A DNA stretch of 64,000 bases, taken from contig NZ_JAAZQJ010000009.1 of assembly GCF_012275375.1 (NCBI RefSeq), positions 62,001-126,000 of the forward strand, read 5' to 3'. Positions 55,054-63,969 of this stretch are shown in pieces. Origin of the DNA: Dyella sp. SG609 (GTDB lineage Bacteria > Pseudomonadota > Gammaproteobacteria > Xanthomonadales > Rhodanobacteraceae). The notes beneath the pieces are model-generated. The model did no database searches, was not told the origin of the DNA, and saw nothing but the letters and a program-made list of their open reading frames with translations. The translations under genes and the position numbers were made by a program. Positions within the stretch are counted from its first letter, which is position 1; each line of letters begins with the position of its first letter.

Positions 55054-56958
55054 TTACTTCAGCGGCGCGGCAATCTGTCCCAGCCGGTCTGCCCCGCTTG
55101 CGCGCGTGAGGTGCGGATAGCGCAAGCCGTCGCGGTAGTCGATCGACACGGTCTGGAAGAACTCGTTGTTCTTCACCAGCAGCTGGATCGGCGTGCCCTT
55201 GTCCTTGGCCGCCTTGATCGCGTCCTTCAGCCCGTCGGCCGAGTAGTCGCGCCCGTTTACCGCGACCAGCTTCAGCCCCGGCACCAGGCCCGCCTTGAAC
55301 GCCGGCCCGCCCCATTGCACGTCGGTGACCTTGCCTTCGCGGTTGAGCGCCAGGCCCATGCCGTACAGCAGGTTGACCGAATGGCGCACGCTCTCCATCG
55401 CCTTCTGCATGGACGAGGGCTGGTCGTTGTATTCCAGCTTCCAGCCCGCCTGCTCCACGCCCTGCTCGGGCAGCTTGTCGCCCGTGTAGTCCAGGCGCTC
55501 GTGCAGGAACTTGGCCCAGTCGTAGGGCTGCACCTTGTTCAAGGTGGCCACCACGTCGTCGAAGGTGTAGGTCAGCGGCACCTGGCTGCCATCCTGCACG
55601 CCGTGGAAGGCGCGCACGAAATCGTCCAGCGAACGCTTGCCGCCGCTGAGCTCGCGGATGCGGCTGTCCGCCTCCAGCCACAGCAGGGTGCCTTCCGGGT
55701 AGTAGTCGACGCCGCGCATGCGGTTGGCCCAGCGCGAACCCTGCGAGGAGGTGAGCTGCACCGCGTCGGCGGTGTCCTGCAGCGAACGCCACTCGCGGCC
55801 GGTGCGGTTGACCATCGCCGCCTGCGTCTCGGCGATCCAGTCGCGGTACTGCTCCGCCGTCCACATGCCCGAGCGCGCGGTCAGCACCTCGCCGTAGTAA
55901 TTGGTGAGGCCTTCGTAGACCCACAGCAGATCGCCCTGCATCGGCACGTTGTAGTTCGGCGTCCACAGGTCGTGCGGCCGCCGGAACTTGCCGTTCCACG
56001 AATGCACGAATTCGTGCGGCAGCACGAAGGCCGCCGACAGATACATGTTGTCGTCGGTCAGGAAGGCCGGCGGCAGACGGTCATCGCTGGACTGCTGGTG
56101 TTCCAGCCCGAACGAGCCGTTGTGGTCAGACAGCGTCAGCAGGAAATCGTAATGCGCGTAATGCCGCGCCCCGAACAGCTTCACCGCCTGCACCGCCAGC
56201 GCCTTGTGCTGCGCCTCCTGCTTGTCGCTGAGCTTCAGATTGCCCGGGTCGTCGGCGACGATATCCAGATACACCGGCCCCTTGGCATCCGTGCTCAGCT
56301 GCACGCGCTTGAAGTATTCGCCCGCCACCAGCGGCGAATCCACCAGCTTCTCCAGGCTGACCGGCTTGAACGCCACCTGCGCGCCGCTCTGCCCGCTCAC
56401 CTCCAGCGCACTGGCGAATTTCCAGTCGCGCGGCAGGGTCACCGTGGGCTGCACTTCGATGCGGCTAGCGTAGTAGCCGGCCGGATAGAACAGCACCTGG
56501 TTGAATTCGATATCCACCAGCTTCGGCGTGGCCGACCCGGTGGCGCCATACAAGCCGCCGCCCTCTTCCCCCGGCGCCAGGAACTGGAAATCCAGCTGCA
56601 GGCTGCTGGTGCCTTCGGGCACATCCAGGTTCAACGAGAACATATCGCGCAGATCGCGCCGCCACGGCAGCTGCTTGCCGTTGGCCGTAATCACCAGGCC
56701 ACTGACGTTGTTGATCGGCCCCGACGGAATGTGCTCGCCCGGAATCCATTTCGGGTAATACAAGGTGAGCGGTCCCGGCTTGACCGGAATGGTCTGCGCG
56801 ACCCGGTAGATGCGCTTGGGCGCATCGGTGACATCCATCTTGAGCGTCAAGGTCCCCGGATAAGCCTGATCCACCGGCTCCGCCACCTGCGCCTGCGCCA
56901 GCGGCACCGCGCCCAAAGCCAACGCAACCGACCACCCCAGCAACGTCCTGGCGAACAT
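55054..56958 (-). CDS. Secreted M61-family metallopeptidase with PDZ domain, copy B
   Basis: 634 aa from the ATG at 56958 (GGGGAG upstream). Signal peptide 1-24 (VPLAQAQ), zinc motif HEFVH at 315-319 followed by SWNGK, WVYEGLT, and a C-terminal PDZ-like domain (GMGLALNREGKVTDVQWGGPAFKAGLVPGLKLVAVNG). Colinear with copy A throughout, so the pair arose by duplication, but clearly diverged. It also shares the upstream motif with copy A and with the S9 peptidase gene. Confidence 0.93.
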   Translation of the reverse strand: MFARTLLGWSVALALGAVPLAQAQVAEPVDQAYPGTLTLKMDVTDAPKRIYRVAQTIPVKPGPLTLYYPKWIPGEHIPSGPINNVSGLVITANGKQLPWRRDLRDMFSLNLDVPEGTSSLQLDFQFLAPGEEGGGLYGATGSATPKLVDIEFNQVLFYPAGYYASRIEVQPTVTLPRDWKFASALEVSGQSGAQVAFKPVSLEKLVDSPLVAGEYFKRVQLSTDAKGPVYLDIVADDPGNLKLSDKQEAQHKALAVQAVKLFGARHYAHYDFLLTLSDHNGSFGLEHQQSSDDRLPPAFLTDDNMYLSAAFVLPHEFVHSWNGKFRRPHDLWTPNYNVPMQGDLLWVYEGLTNYYGEVLTARSGMWTAEQYRDWIAETQAAMVNRTGREWRSLQDTADAVQLTSSQGSRWANRMRGVDYYPEGTLLWLEADSRIRELSGGKRSLDDFVRAFHGVQDGSQVPLTYTFDDVVATLNKVQPYDWAKFLHERLDYTGDKLPEQGVEQAGWKLEYNDQPSSMQKAMESVRHSVNLLYGMGLALNREGKVTDVQWGGPAFKAGLVPGLKLVAVNGRDYSADGLKDAIKAAKDKGTPIQLLVKNNEFFQTVSIDYRDGLRYPHLTRASGADRLGQIAAPLK

Positions 56959-56991
56959 ACGGCGTCTCCCCTTCGGTGAGTAATGCCCCGG

Positions 56992-57036
56992 GATGCTAGG
57001 CCGATGCGGTCGCCACACCGCATGCCAGAGGTCATG
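56992..57036 (-). promoter_or_regulatory. Shared peptidase-gene upstream motif, M61 copy B
   Basis: On the minus strand ACATGACCTCTGGCATG (from 57036) and, 33 bp on, CTAGCATC (56999-56992), 34 bp before the start codon. Confidence 0.6.
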
Positions 57037-57097
57037 TGAAAAGCGGCCTCACGCGCGGCTTCAGCGCCCGACATGGCGCGGCGCACGAAGGTGTCGG

Positions 57098-57128
57098 ATT
57101 GGGTCTGCCTGCGGCTCCCCCAACCTAT
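57098..57128. repeat. Decayed REP hairpin
   Basis: Reads like the right-hand REP unit (TGCGGCTC then CCCCAACCTA) with several changes and no partner. It is a probable relic of the GTAG family. Confidence 0.5.
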
Positions 57129-57164
57129 GCCAGCGCCTCGAGATCGAACGGTGCGCTCCGCCCG

Positions 57165-57212
57165 GCCCCTCACCCCGCCCTCTCCCCGGAGGGGAGAGGG
57201 AGAAGTGTGGTG
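57165..57212. repeat. CTCTCCC-type repeat element
   Basis: CCCTCACCCC then CCCTCTCCCCGGAGGGGAGAGGG: a perfect 9-10 bp hairpin, nearly identical to the element at 38484-38523. Between here and 57400 I see no gene or clear structure. Confidence 0.7.
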
Positions 57213-57410
57213 GTGTCGCTTACAGGAGCAAAACCCACAAGCTGGCCTCGATTCTTGAACATCCTCTCGGCCACGGCACGTTGAAGCACCCGCTACGTAA
57301 ACGCACTGTGGTTTCGTGTAGACCCAGGTTAATCAAGTTACCGCAGCCGTCCACTGCTCCTTCTAGTCGCGTCGCGAGCAGTGGCTCTTAGGCCATTCTC
57401 TCTTTGGTTA

Positions 57411-57546
57411 CTTTCTCTTTGGGCCAGCAAAGAGAAAGTGACTCGGGCGCCGGCAGGCGTCCGAAATGCCCGCTGCATAAGCGGCCCATTCGCGTCACCG
57501 CGAACACCAGGCGATATCGCCACTGGATCCCGGCCTGCGCCGGGAT
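57411..57546. repeat. Composite palindromic repeat region before the permease end
   Basis: Two hairpins: CTTTCTCTTTG (57411-57421) with CAAAGAGAAAG (57428-57438), an 11-bp perfect stem, and ATCCCGGC-CTGC-GCCGGGAT (57527-57546). The second type, a GGATCCCGGCCTGCGCCGGGATGACG-like core, is widespread as an intergenic repeat in Xanthomonadales and pseudomonads (general knowledge). It ends 10 bp from the permease stop. Confidence 0.65.
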
Positions 57547-57556
57547 GACGGACAAG

Positions 57557-58990
57557 TCAGGCCTTCTCCAGCTTGCTGTGATGCATCCCATAGAAGAAAT
57601 AAACAGCCAGCCCAATAGTCACCCAAATCAAAAACACCTCCCAGGTAACCAACGGCAACTCCGCCAACAACCAAATCGAAAACGCGATCCCCACCACCGG
57701 CACCACCGGCACCCACGGCGTCCGAAACGACCGATGCAAATCCGGCTTCCGCTTCCGCAAAATCAACACAGAAGAACAAATCACGATAAACGCCGACAAC
57801 ACGCCAATATTGACCAGCTTGGCGACCTCCTCAATCGGCAACAGCCCCGCCACCAGGGCGGTGAACACACCGAGCACCACCGTCGGCCGATGCGGCGTCC
57901 CAAACCGCGGATGCGGCTTCGCAAACCACCCCGGCAGCAACCCATCGCGCGCCAGCGCAAACCAGATCCGCGTCGCCCCCAGCATGAAGGCGAACAACAC
58001 GCTGATCAGGCCGAACACCGCCGACACCGACACCGTCAACGCCACCCAATGCAGCCCCAGCCCCTTGAACGCATCCGCCACCGGCGCATCGGTCTTCAAG
58101 GTGGTGTAGTGCGCGATGCCGGTCAGCACCATCGACACCGCCAGGTACATGGTCATCGAGATGCCCAGCGACAGCAGCACCGCGCGCGGCAGGTCGCGCT
58201 GCGGATTCTTCGATTCCTCCGCCGCGGTGGTCAGCGTGTCGTAGCCGAACACCGCGAAGAACACCACGGCCGCCGCGGTCGCCACACCCTGGAAACCGAA
58301 ATGGCCGACGCCGTCGGGGCCGACGATGCGCTGCGGAATAAACGGCACCCAGTTCTCGGGCTTCACGTAGAACACGCCGACGCCGATCACCAGCGCCACC
58401 GCCGCCACCTTGATCGCCACCACCAGGGTGTTGAAGCGCGCGCCCCATTCGGTGCGGAAGATCAGCAGCGCCGACACGCCCAGCGTCACCAGAGCGGCCA
58501 CCACGTTGAACACATGGCCTTCGCCCGTGCCGATGGCGCCCTTGGCCCATACCGGCAAGTCCACGCCGACACTGGCCAGCGCCGATTGCACATAGCCGGA
58601 CCAGCCGATCGCCACCACCGCGACGATGAGCGCGTACTCCAGCAAGAGATCCCAGCCGATCAGCCAGGCCGCCAGCTCACCCAGCACCGCATAGCCGTAG
58701 GTGTAGGCGCTGCCGGTGACGGGGATCAGGCCGGCGAATTCCGCGTAGCACAGCGCCGCCGCGGCGCTGGCGATGCCGGCGATCAGGAACGAGATCGCCA
58801 CCGCGGGGCCGGCGTTGAGCGCCGCCTGCTGGCCGGCCAGCACGAACACGCCGACGCCGATGATGCCGCCGATGCCGATCGCGGTGAGCTGCCACAGCCC
58901 GAGCACGCGGCGGAAGTCGCCGCGCTTGCCGACGTCCGCCTGCAACTGCTCGACCGACTTGTGGCGGATTAGCTTGCTGACCACGCTCAT
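57557..58990 (-). CDS. APC-family amino acid permease
   Basis: 477 aa with about twelve transmembrane helices. Cationic-amino-acid-transporter-like signature: LTAIGIGGIIGVGVFVLAGQQAALNAGPAVAISFLIAG in TM1-TM2, FAVFGYDTLTTAAEESKNPQRDLPRAVL in the TM6-TM7 region, and FALARDGLLPGWFAKPHPRFGTPHRP. The N-terminus (RHKSVEQLQADVGKRGDFRRVLG) is typical of the bacterial YfnA-like branch. It imports amino acids or exchanges them with polyamines across the inner membrane; substrate unresolved. Confidence 0.92.
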   Translation of the reverse strand: MSVVSKLIRHKSVEQLQADVGKRGDFRRVLGLWQLTAIGIGGIIGVGVFVLAGQQAALNAGPAVAISFLIAGIASAAAALCYAEFAGLIPVTGSAYTYGYAVLGELAAWLIGWDLLLEYALIVAVVAIGWSGYVQSALASVGVDLPVWAKGAIGTGEGHVFNVVAALVTLGVSALLIFRTEWGARFNTLVVAIKVAAVALVIGVGVFYVKPENWVPFIPQRIVGPDGVGHFGFQGVATAAAVVFFAVFGYDTLTTAAEESKNPQRDLPRAVLLSLGISMTMYLAVSMVLTGIAHYTTLKTDAPVADAFKGLGLHWVALTVSVSAVFGLISVLFAFMLGATRIWFALARDGLLPGWFAKPHPRFGTPHRPTVVLGVFTALVAGLLPIEEVAKLVNIGVLSAFIVICSSVLILRKRKPDLHRSFRTPWVPVVPVVGIAFSIWLLAELPLVTWEVFLIWVTIGLAVYFFYGMHHSKLEKA

Positions 58991-59066
58991 CGCTGGATAT
59001 CCCACGCAAAGGAAGCGGCGATGATAGCGAATGCCCCCTGCCCCGCCATGCTGCGGGTGCGCGCGG

Positions 59067-60311
59067 TCAGGCGGGCTGGCGCGTACGCAGGCGGATGGTG
59101 GCGAGCGCGGCGGCGCTGCCCAGGCACAGCGCCACGATGGCCGGCGCCAGCGCCGGCGGTGCGGCGGCGGCGCCGAACCAGCCGCCGGTGACCACCGCGG
59201 CCAGCGCGGTCGCGGCCAGCCGCGCCGCTTCCAGCCAGCTGCCGGCGCGGCGGCCTTCCAGCAGCACGCCCAGCGCGGTGAGGCTGAAGAGCAGGAAGGC
59301 CGCATAGGCCAGCAGCGCGGAGGCCGGCATGCGCTTGGCCATGTCCAGGAACCACACGCCCATCAGCAGCAGCAGCGCGAACTGTGCGACGCCGTAGGCG
59401 CCAAGGCCGCGCGGCAAGGCAGGCGCATAGCGCGGGCGGGCCATGTCGAAGGCCGGCTTAGGAAACCGCTCGGCCACGTCGGCCGGCCGCCAGCCCGGGG
59501 GCTTGAGCCACACCAGCAGCTTGTCGCGCCAGCGCCGCGCATGCCATGCGTCCTTGGCCGTGGCCCAGTACACCTCGGCATTCGCCCACAGCGGATTCCA
59601 GCTGCGCAGCGGCGCGCGCGTGCCGTACACCGGCGGGTCGGTGTCGTCTTCCTCGATAAAGGTGCCGAACAGGCGGTCCCACAGAATCAGGATGCCGCCG
59701 TAGTTGCGGTCGAGGTAACGCTCGTTCACCGCGTGGTGCGCGCGATGGTTCGACGGCGAGCAAAACACGCGGTCGAACCAGCCCAGCCGCCCCACCAGCT
59801 CGGTATGCACCCAGAACTGGTACAGCAGGTCGATCAGCGCCACCACCGCGAACACTTCCAGCGGATAGCCCAGCAGCGCCATCGGCAGATAGAACAGCCA
59901 GCCCAGCAGCACGCCGCTGCCGGTCTGGCGCAGCGCGGTGCTGAGGTTGTAGTCCTCGCTCTGGTGGTGCACCACGTGCGCGGCCCACAGGATGTTCACC
60001 TCGTGCCCGGCGCGGTGCAGCCAGTAATAGAGGAAGTCGTATAGCAGCAGGCCGCTCACCCACACCCACCAGCGGTCGGCCGGCAGCGCCCAGGGCGCCA
60101 GGTGCGCGGCGCACCAGGCGTAAATGCCAAGGGTGAGCAGCTTGGAAAACACCGCGACGATCTGCGAGATCACGCCCAGCGACAGGCTGTTGACCGCATC
60201 GCTGGCGTGGTACACGCGCCGGCCGCGCCACTTCGCCACCAGCAGCTCCAGCGCGATCAGCGCGAAGAAAGCGGGCGTGGCCCAGCCGATGATGACTTCT
60301 TGGGTGTTCAC
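59067..60311 (-). CDS. Sterol-desaturase-superfamily hydroxylase, alkylglycerol monooxygenase (AGMO)-like
   Basis: 414 aa from a GTG start overlapping the previous stop by 4 bp. Integral membrane protein with the di-iron His clusters HRAGH, HVVHH and NHRAHH, followed by LDRNYGGILILWDRLFGTF. Beyond the hydroxylase core it has the extension typical of AGMO (VYGTR...LKPPGWRP...AYGVAQFALLLLMGVWFL...LLFSLTALGVLLEGRRAGSWLEAARL). AGMO cleaves the O-alkyl bond of ether glycerolipids using tetrahydrobiopterin in animals; the bacterial reaction and cofactor are unproven. Coupled to a lysoplasmalogenase gene. Confidence 0.82.
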   Translation of the reverse strand: MNTQEVIIGWATPAFFALIALELLVAKWRGRRVYHASDAVNSLSLGVISQIVAVFSKLLTLGIYAWCAAHLAPWALPADRWWVWVSGLLLYDFLYYWLHRAGHEVNILWAAHVVHHQSEDYNLSTALRQTGSGVLLGWLFYLPMALLGYPLEVFAVVALIDLLYQFWVHTELVGRLGWFDRVFCSPSNHRAHHAVNERYLDRNYGGILILWDRLFGTFIEEDDTDPPVYGTRAPLRSWNPLWANAEVYWATAKDAWHARRWRDKLLVWLKPPGWRPADVAERFPKPAFDMARPRYAPALPRGLGAYGVAQFALLLLMGVWFLDMAKRMPASALLAYAAFLLFSLTALGVLLEGRRAGSWLEAARLAATALAAVVTGGWFGAAAAPPALAPAIVALCLGSAAALATIRLRTRQPA

Positions 60312-61048
60312 GCCAGCGCCGCGTCCTCCGGCGACGCACGCATCACCGAACGCGCCAGCAGCCACAGCGCGCCGAAGTAGCTGCCGAGTATCCACAGCGC
60401 CGCCAGCGGCAGGCTGATGCGGAAGCGGTTCCAGGCCAGCAAGGTGTCGCTGAGCATGAACAGGATCGAGCCCGCGCCGGCCAGCCAGGCCGGGTTCGCC
60501 AAGGCATCGCGGGTCAGCGCGTGGTACCAGGCGCGGCCCACCGCCTGTCCGCCCATCAGGGCCAGCACCAGGGTGTAGATCACGATCGGCAGGTGCAGCT
60601 CCACCGGCAGGGTGGGCCACAACGACCACATGCACAGCGCCGCATAGCCCAGGCAGATCAGCAGCGCGATCGGCCTGGCGCCCAGGCGCACGTCGCCGGT
60701 GAGCGCCACCAGAAAGCACAGATGCGCGAACAGGAAGGCCACCAGGCCTTCCACGAAAAGGTCCTGCGGCAGCATCAGCAAGACGTCGCCAACCAGGGCC
60801 AGCCCCAGGCCGCCCAGCACCCAGGCGCGGTAGCGCGCCGAGATCGGCTCGCGCACGCGCCAGGCCAGGGCGAACACCAGCCCGGTCGCCAGCGGCTTGC
60901 AGGCCCAGTGCAGCCACATCCACTGGCTGCCGTCCTCGGTGTCGGCCAGCATCGCGCCGGCAATGGCGCCCAGCGCCGACAACAGGACGCCAAGGGCCAT
61001 CCAGCGGGGAACGGCTTGGATCGGAACAGCAGAAGAAATGGCGGCCAT
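60308..61048 (-). CDS. YhhN-family lysoplasmalogenase
   Basis: 246 aa, about eight transmembrane helices. YhhN/TMEM86 signature: KPLATGLVFALAW, GLGLALVGDVLLMLP, FLFAHLCFLVAL, and GSILFMLSDTLLAWNRF with the conserved Asp residues. Characterised members hydrolyse the vinyl-ether bond of lysoplasmalogens. First gene of a two-gene unit with the AGMO-like hydroxylase (GTGA overlap). Confidence 0.88.
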   Translation of the reverse strand: MAAISSAVPIQAVPRWMALGVLLSALGAIAGAMLADTEDGSQWMWLHWACKPLATGLVFALAWRVREPISARYRAWVLGGLGLALVGDVLLMLPQDLFVEGLVAFLFAHLCFLVALTGDVRLGARPIALLICLGYAALCMWSLWPTLPVELHLPIVIYTLVLALMGGQAVGRAWYHALTRDALANPAWLAGAGSILFMLSDTLLAWNRFRISLPLAALWILGSYFGALWLLARSVMRASPEDAALA

Positions 61049-61160
61049 GCGGGCGGATCGGGCGGAGATACGCCGGCGATCATAAGTGGGGCGGGGCGTT
61101 CCCGGAATCGCTACTTTATTTTTCCCGGGTGCAGGTCGCGTTTGGGGACTGGGCGATGAG

Positions 61161-61242
61161 CCCCTCTCCCATCGGGAGAGGGGTTGGGGTGAGGGTACGG
61201 GCGGAGCGCAAGAGTGATGCGCACCGCTCCGCCCGTACCCTC
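61161..61242. repeat. CTCTCCC hairpin plus 18-bp inverted repeat
   Basis: CCCCTCTCCC-ATC-GGGAGAGGGG (61161-61183) is followed by a perfect 18-bp inverted repeat (61191-61208 with 61225-61242, GAGGGTACGGGCGGAGCG and complement). It lies in the 279-bp gap upstream of the lysoplasmalogenase and downstream of the TonB receptor. It may terminate the receptor gene. Confidence 0.75.
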
Positions 61243-61327
61243 ATCCGGCTGCCGCCACCTTCTCTCCCACGGGGACTACCTTCGGGTCGCCGGAGGGAGA
61301 AGGGTCCAACTTTGGAGGACTGACGGC

Positions 61328-63607
61328 TCAGAAGCGCAAGGTTGCCGTAAGCATTGCCGCGCGCGGCGCGCCCACCTGCATGGTGGCGAACTGGCCCTGC
61401 GGGTCGCTGGCCACGAAGCCGTTGGTGCCGATCGAGCCGAAGTACTTCTTGTCGGCCAGGTTGGTCACGTTGAGCGCCAGCTTCAGGTCCTGCACCACGC
61501 CGAGCTTGCCCACGTCGTAGGCGGCCGAGGCGTTGAACAGCCAGTACGAGGGCACCGCGCCGTCATTGATATAGGTGTAGTAGCGCTTGCCGGTGTAGTT
61601 GGCCGACGCGCGCAGGTCCCACGGACCGGACACCCAGGCCAGCTCGGTGAAGAACAGCTGCTTGGGGCTGTCCACCACGGTCTTGTCCTTGGTCGGCACC
61701 ACCACGCCGCCGTCGACGTAGTTGTCGTCGTAGCGCGAGCGGTTGTAGGACAGCGAGTTGCGCCAGCGCAGTTCCTGCGTGAGCTTGAAGTTCAGCGCCA
61801 GCTCCGCGCCGCGGCTGCTCACCGAGCCGACGTTGGCGTAGGCGCTGGGGCAACCCACGATGCCGCTGCAGCGCGAGATCGCCAGCAGGCGGTTGTCGAA
61901 CTTCACGTCGTACAGCGCCAGCGAGGCCTCGTAGAAGTCGGACACCGCGCGCAGGCCGCCTTCGAAGGTGCGCGACTGTTCCGGCTTGAGCGAACGGCCG
62001 AAGGTGTCGAACGCCACCTGGGTGGTGGCCAGCGGGCCGGAGACGCCGGCCTGGAACGCGGCGATGTTCTTGGAGTACGAACCGAACAGCTCGTAGCCGC
62101 CGCCCAGCTGGTAGGCCGCGCCCACCTGCGGCAGGAAATTCTTCTTGGCCACCAGGTCGCCCGACGCATAGGCGCGCGCGGTGCCCGGCAGGTTGGTCGC
62201 TTCCACTTCGGTGCGCGGTGCCTTGAAGCCCACGTCCACGCTCAGGCGGTCGTCCAGGAAATGCATGCTGTCCTGCACGTAGAACTGGCGCGTGGTGGTT
62301 TCGTAGTGCTGGTAGAACAGGCGCAGGTTCGGGTTCTCGAGGAACTTGCGGTCGTCCACCGGGCCGGTGATGAAGTAGTAGTTGCGCTGCACGTTGTGGT
62401 TGCTGTCCTCGTACCACACGCCCGCTTCCAGGTGATGCGCGCCCAGGTCCCAGGTCAGCGCCGCGGTGCCGCCGGCGCGGTCGATGCCGTACTCGGTGGT
62501 GCGGATCGAGATCGGGGTTTCCTGCGCGGTGCCCGGGAACGACGCCTGGTACGGCGTGAACCAGTGGCCCTGGCCGCGATCGTAGTGGTAGTAGCCGGTG
62601 GCCTTCAGGCGCACGCCCTCGGCCAGCGCGAAGTCGCCGAACAGGCTGGCGATGCGGTCCTTGCGCACGCCGCGGCCGGCGTAATAGGCGTCGTCGGCAT
62701 TGGTCACGCCGCCGGTGTAGATGCCCTTGGCCGCGTTCACCGCGCGGTTCCAGTCCGGCGCGTAGTTGTCCCAGTTCCAGCCCAGGCGGTGCAGCATGTC
62801 CAGCGAGAGATCCTGGTAATCGGTCTCGTCGCGGTCGGAGGTGGTCACCAGCGCGCCGATGCGGCTGTCGCCGAAATCGTAGGTGGCCTTACTGTTGAAC
62901 TGCATCTGCTCCTGATCGCCGTCGCCCTTCCACTTGTTGACGTCGGAATAGGCGCCGGAGATGTACATGGCGAAGCCGTCGACATTGCCCGTGTCCAGGC
63001 GCACGAAGGTGCGGCGCGCCGCATCCGTGCCGAAGCCCTGCGCGAACTGCACGCCGTACTTGGGCAGCGGGTCGGACGAGTAGAACTGCACCGTGCCGCC
63101 CAGGTCGCTGGTCGACGCCGTGCCGAGCGCGCCGATGCCTTCGGCCAGTTCGGCGCTGCCGAGGTTCTCGGCGATCAGCGCGCGGCTGATGTGCAGGCCG
63201 TTGTTGTTGCCGTAGCTCATGTCGCCGAGCGGGATGCCGTCCAGCGTGAAGCCCAGGCGGTTCTGGTTGAAGCCGCGCAGGCTGAAGCGGGTCGACCACT
63301 CGTAGTTGCCGAACGGATCGGACGACTCGAAATGCACGCCCGGCTTGCCGGCCAGCACCTTCAGCGCACTGGTGCCCGGCGGCAGGATCTTCACGTCTTC
63401 CACGGTGATGCGCTGCACCTGGCGCACTTCGCCCTGGCCGATCGCGGAGACCGACTCCAGCGTCTTGGCCTTGTCGGCGGCGGCATCGGCCGGCGCGGCG
63501 GGCGTGGTGTCGTTGTCGCCGGGAGCTGCGGCGGCCGTGCCGTGCAGCGCCGCGAACAGCGCGAGCGCGAGGCCGGTAAGGCGGATGGAACCCTTGCGGA
63601 CTGACAT
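61328..63607 (-). CDS. TonB-dependent outer-membrane receptor
   Basis: 759 aa. Signal peptide 1-28 (HGTAAAAPG), then a short region with a possible TonB box around ESVSAIGQGEV, a plug domain (TSALKVLAGKPGVHFESSD, TRFSLRGFNQNRLGFTLDGIPLGDM, NLGSAELAEGIGALGTASTSDLGGTVQF) and a 22-strand barrel ending in ATLRF with terminal Phe. It imports a large substrate across the outer membrane with TonB energy. No biosynthetic or transporter neighbour hints at the ligand. Confidence 0.93.
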   Translation of the reverse strand: MSVRKGSIRLTGLALALFAALHGTAAAAPGDNDTTPAAPADAAADKAKTLESVSAIGQGEVRQVQRITVEDVKILPPGTSALKVLAGKPGVHFESSDPFGNYEWSTRFSLRGFNQNRLGFTLDGIPLGDMSYGNNNGLHISRALIAENLGSAELAEGIGALGTASTSDLGGTVQFYSSDPLPKYGVQFAQGFGTDAARRTFVRLDTGNVDGFAMYISGAYSDVNKWKGDGDQEQMQFNSKATYDFGDSRIGALVTTSDRDETDYQDLSLDMLHRLGWNWDNYAPDWNRAVNAAKGIYTGGVTNADDAYYAGRGVRKDRIASLFGDFALAEGVRLKATGYYHYDRGQGHWFTPYQASFPGTAQETPISIRTTEYGIDRAGGTAALTWDLGAHHLEAGVWYEDSNHNVQRNYYFITGPVDDRKFLENPNLRLFYQHYETTTRQFYVQDSMHFLDDRLSVDVGFKAPRTEVEATNLPGTARAYASGDLVAKKNFLPQVGAAYQLGGGYELFGSYSKNIAAFQAGVSGPLATTQVAFDTFGRSLKPEQSRTFEGGLRAVSDFYEASLALYDVKFDNRLLAISRCSGIVGCPSAYANVGSVSSRGAELALNFKLTQELRWRNSLSYNRSRYDDNYVDGGVVVPTKDKTVVDSPKQLFFTELAWVSGPWDLRASANYTGKRYYTYINDGAVPSYWLFNASAAYDVGKLGVVQDLKLALNVTNLADKKYFGSIGTNGFVASDPQGQFATMQVGAPRAAMLTATLRF

Positions 63608-63877
63608 GCGTACGTTTCCTTTGCGCAGCCGTTCCCCTCGCGGGGAGCCACGTCGACAGGTGGAACAGGTGAATGGGAAAAAAGAACGGCTGCCCCTTCG
63701 GCGGACGCATCACCCCTTCGCGTCCTGAAGCTGCCCTGCAAGGACGACATGACGCGACCGCCAGCAGCCGTTGGAGTGCAAGCTTGCTGGGGATTTGTGA
63801 AATCGGATTTACATCTGCGTGTCAGTGGGCGCGGATGTGCGTTGGCGCGGATTCCCGGCCCACGACAGGAATAGGGC
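63608..63877. promoter_or_regulatory. Upstream region of the TonB receptor gene
   Basis: 270 bp containing the receptor's promoter. I see no riboswitch motif and no clear Fur box. A less GC-rich patch around 63790-63820 is the likeliest promoter site. Confidence 0.3.
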
Positions 63878-63969
63878 GTAGGTTGGGGTGAGCCGCAGGC
63901 GAACCCCAACGATGCGGTGCATTGGGACGTGGCGATGTTGGGGTTCGCCTGCGGCTCACCCCAACCTAC
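63878..63969. repeat. REP pair at the right edge
   Basis: Units 63878-63910 and 63937-63969, inverted, 26-nt spacer, GTAG tips outermost. It is nearly identical to the pairs at 32412 and 45174. The remaining 31 bp of the window carry no recognisable feature. Confidence 0.93.
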
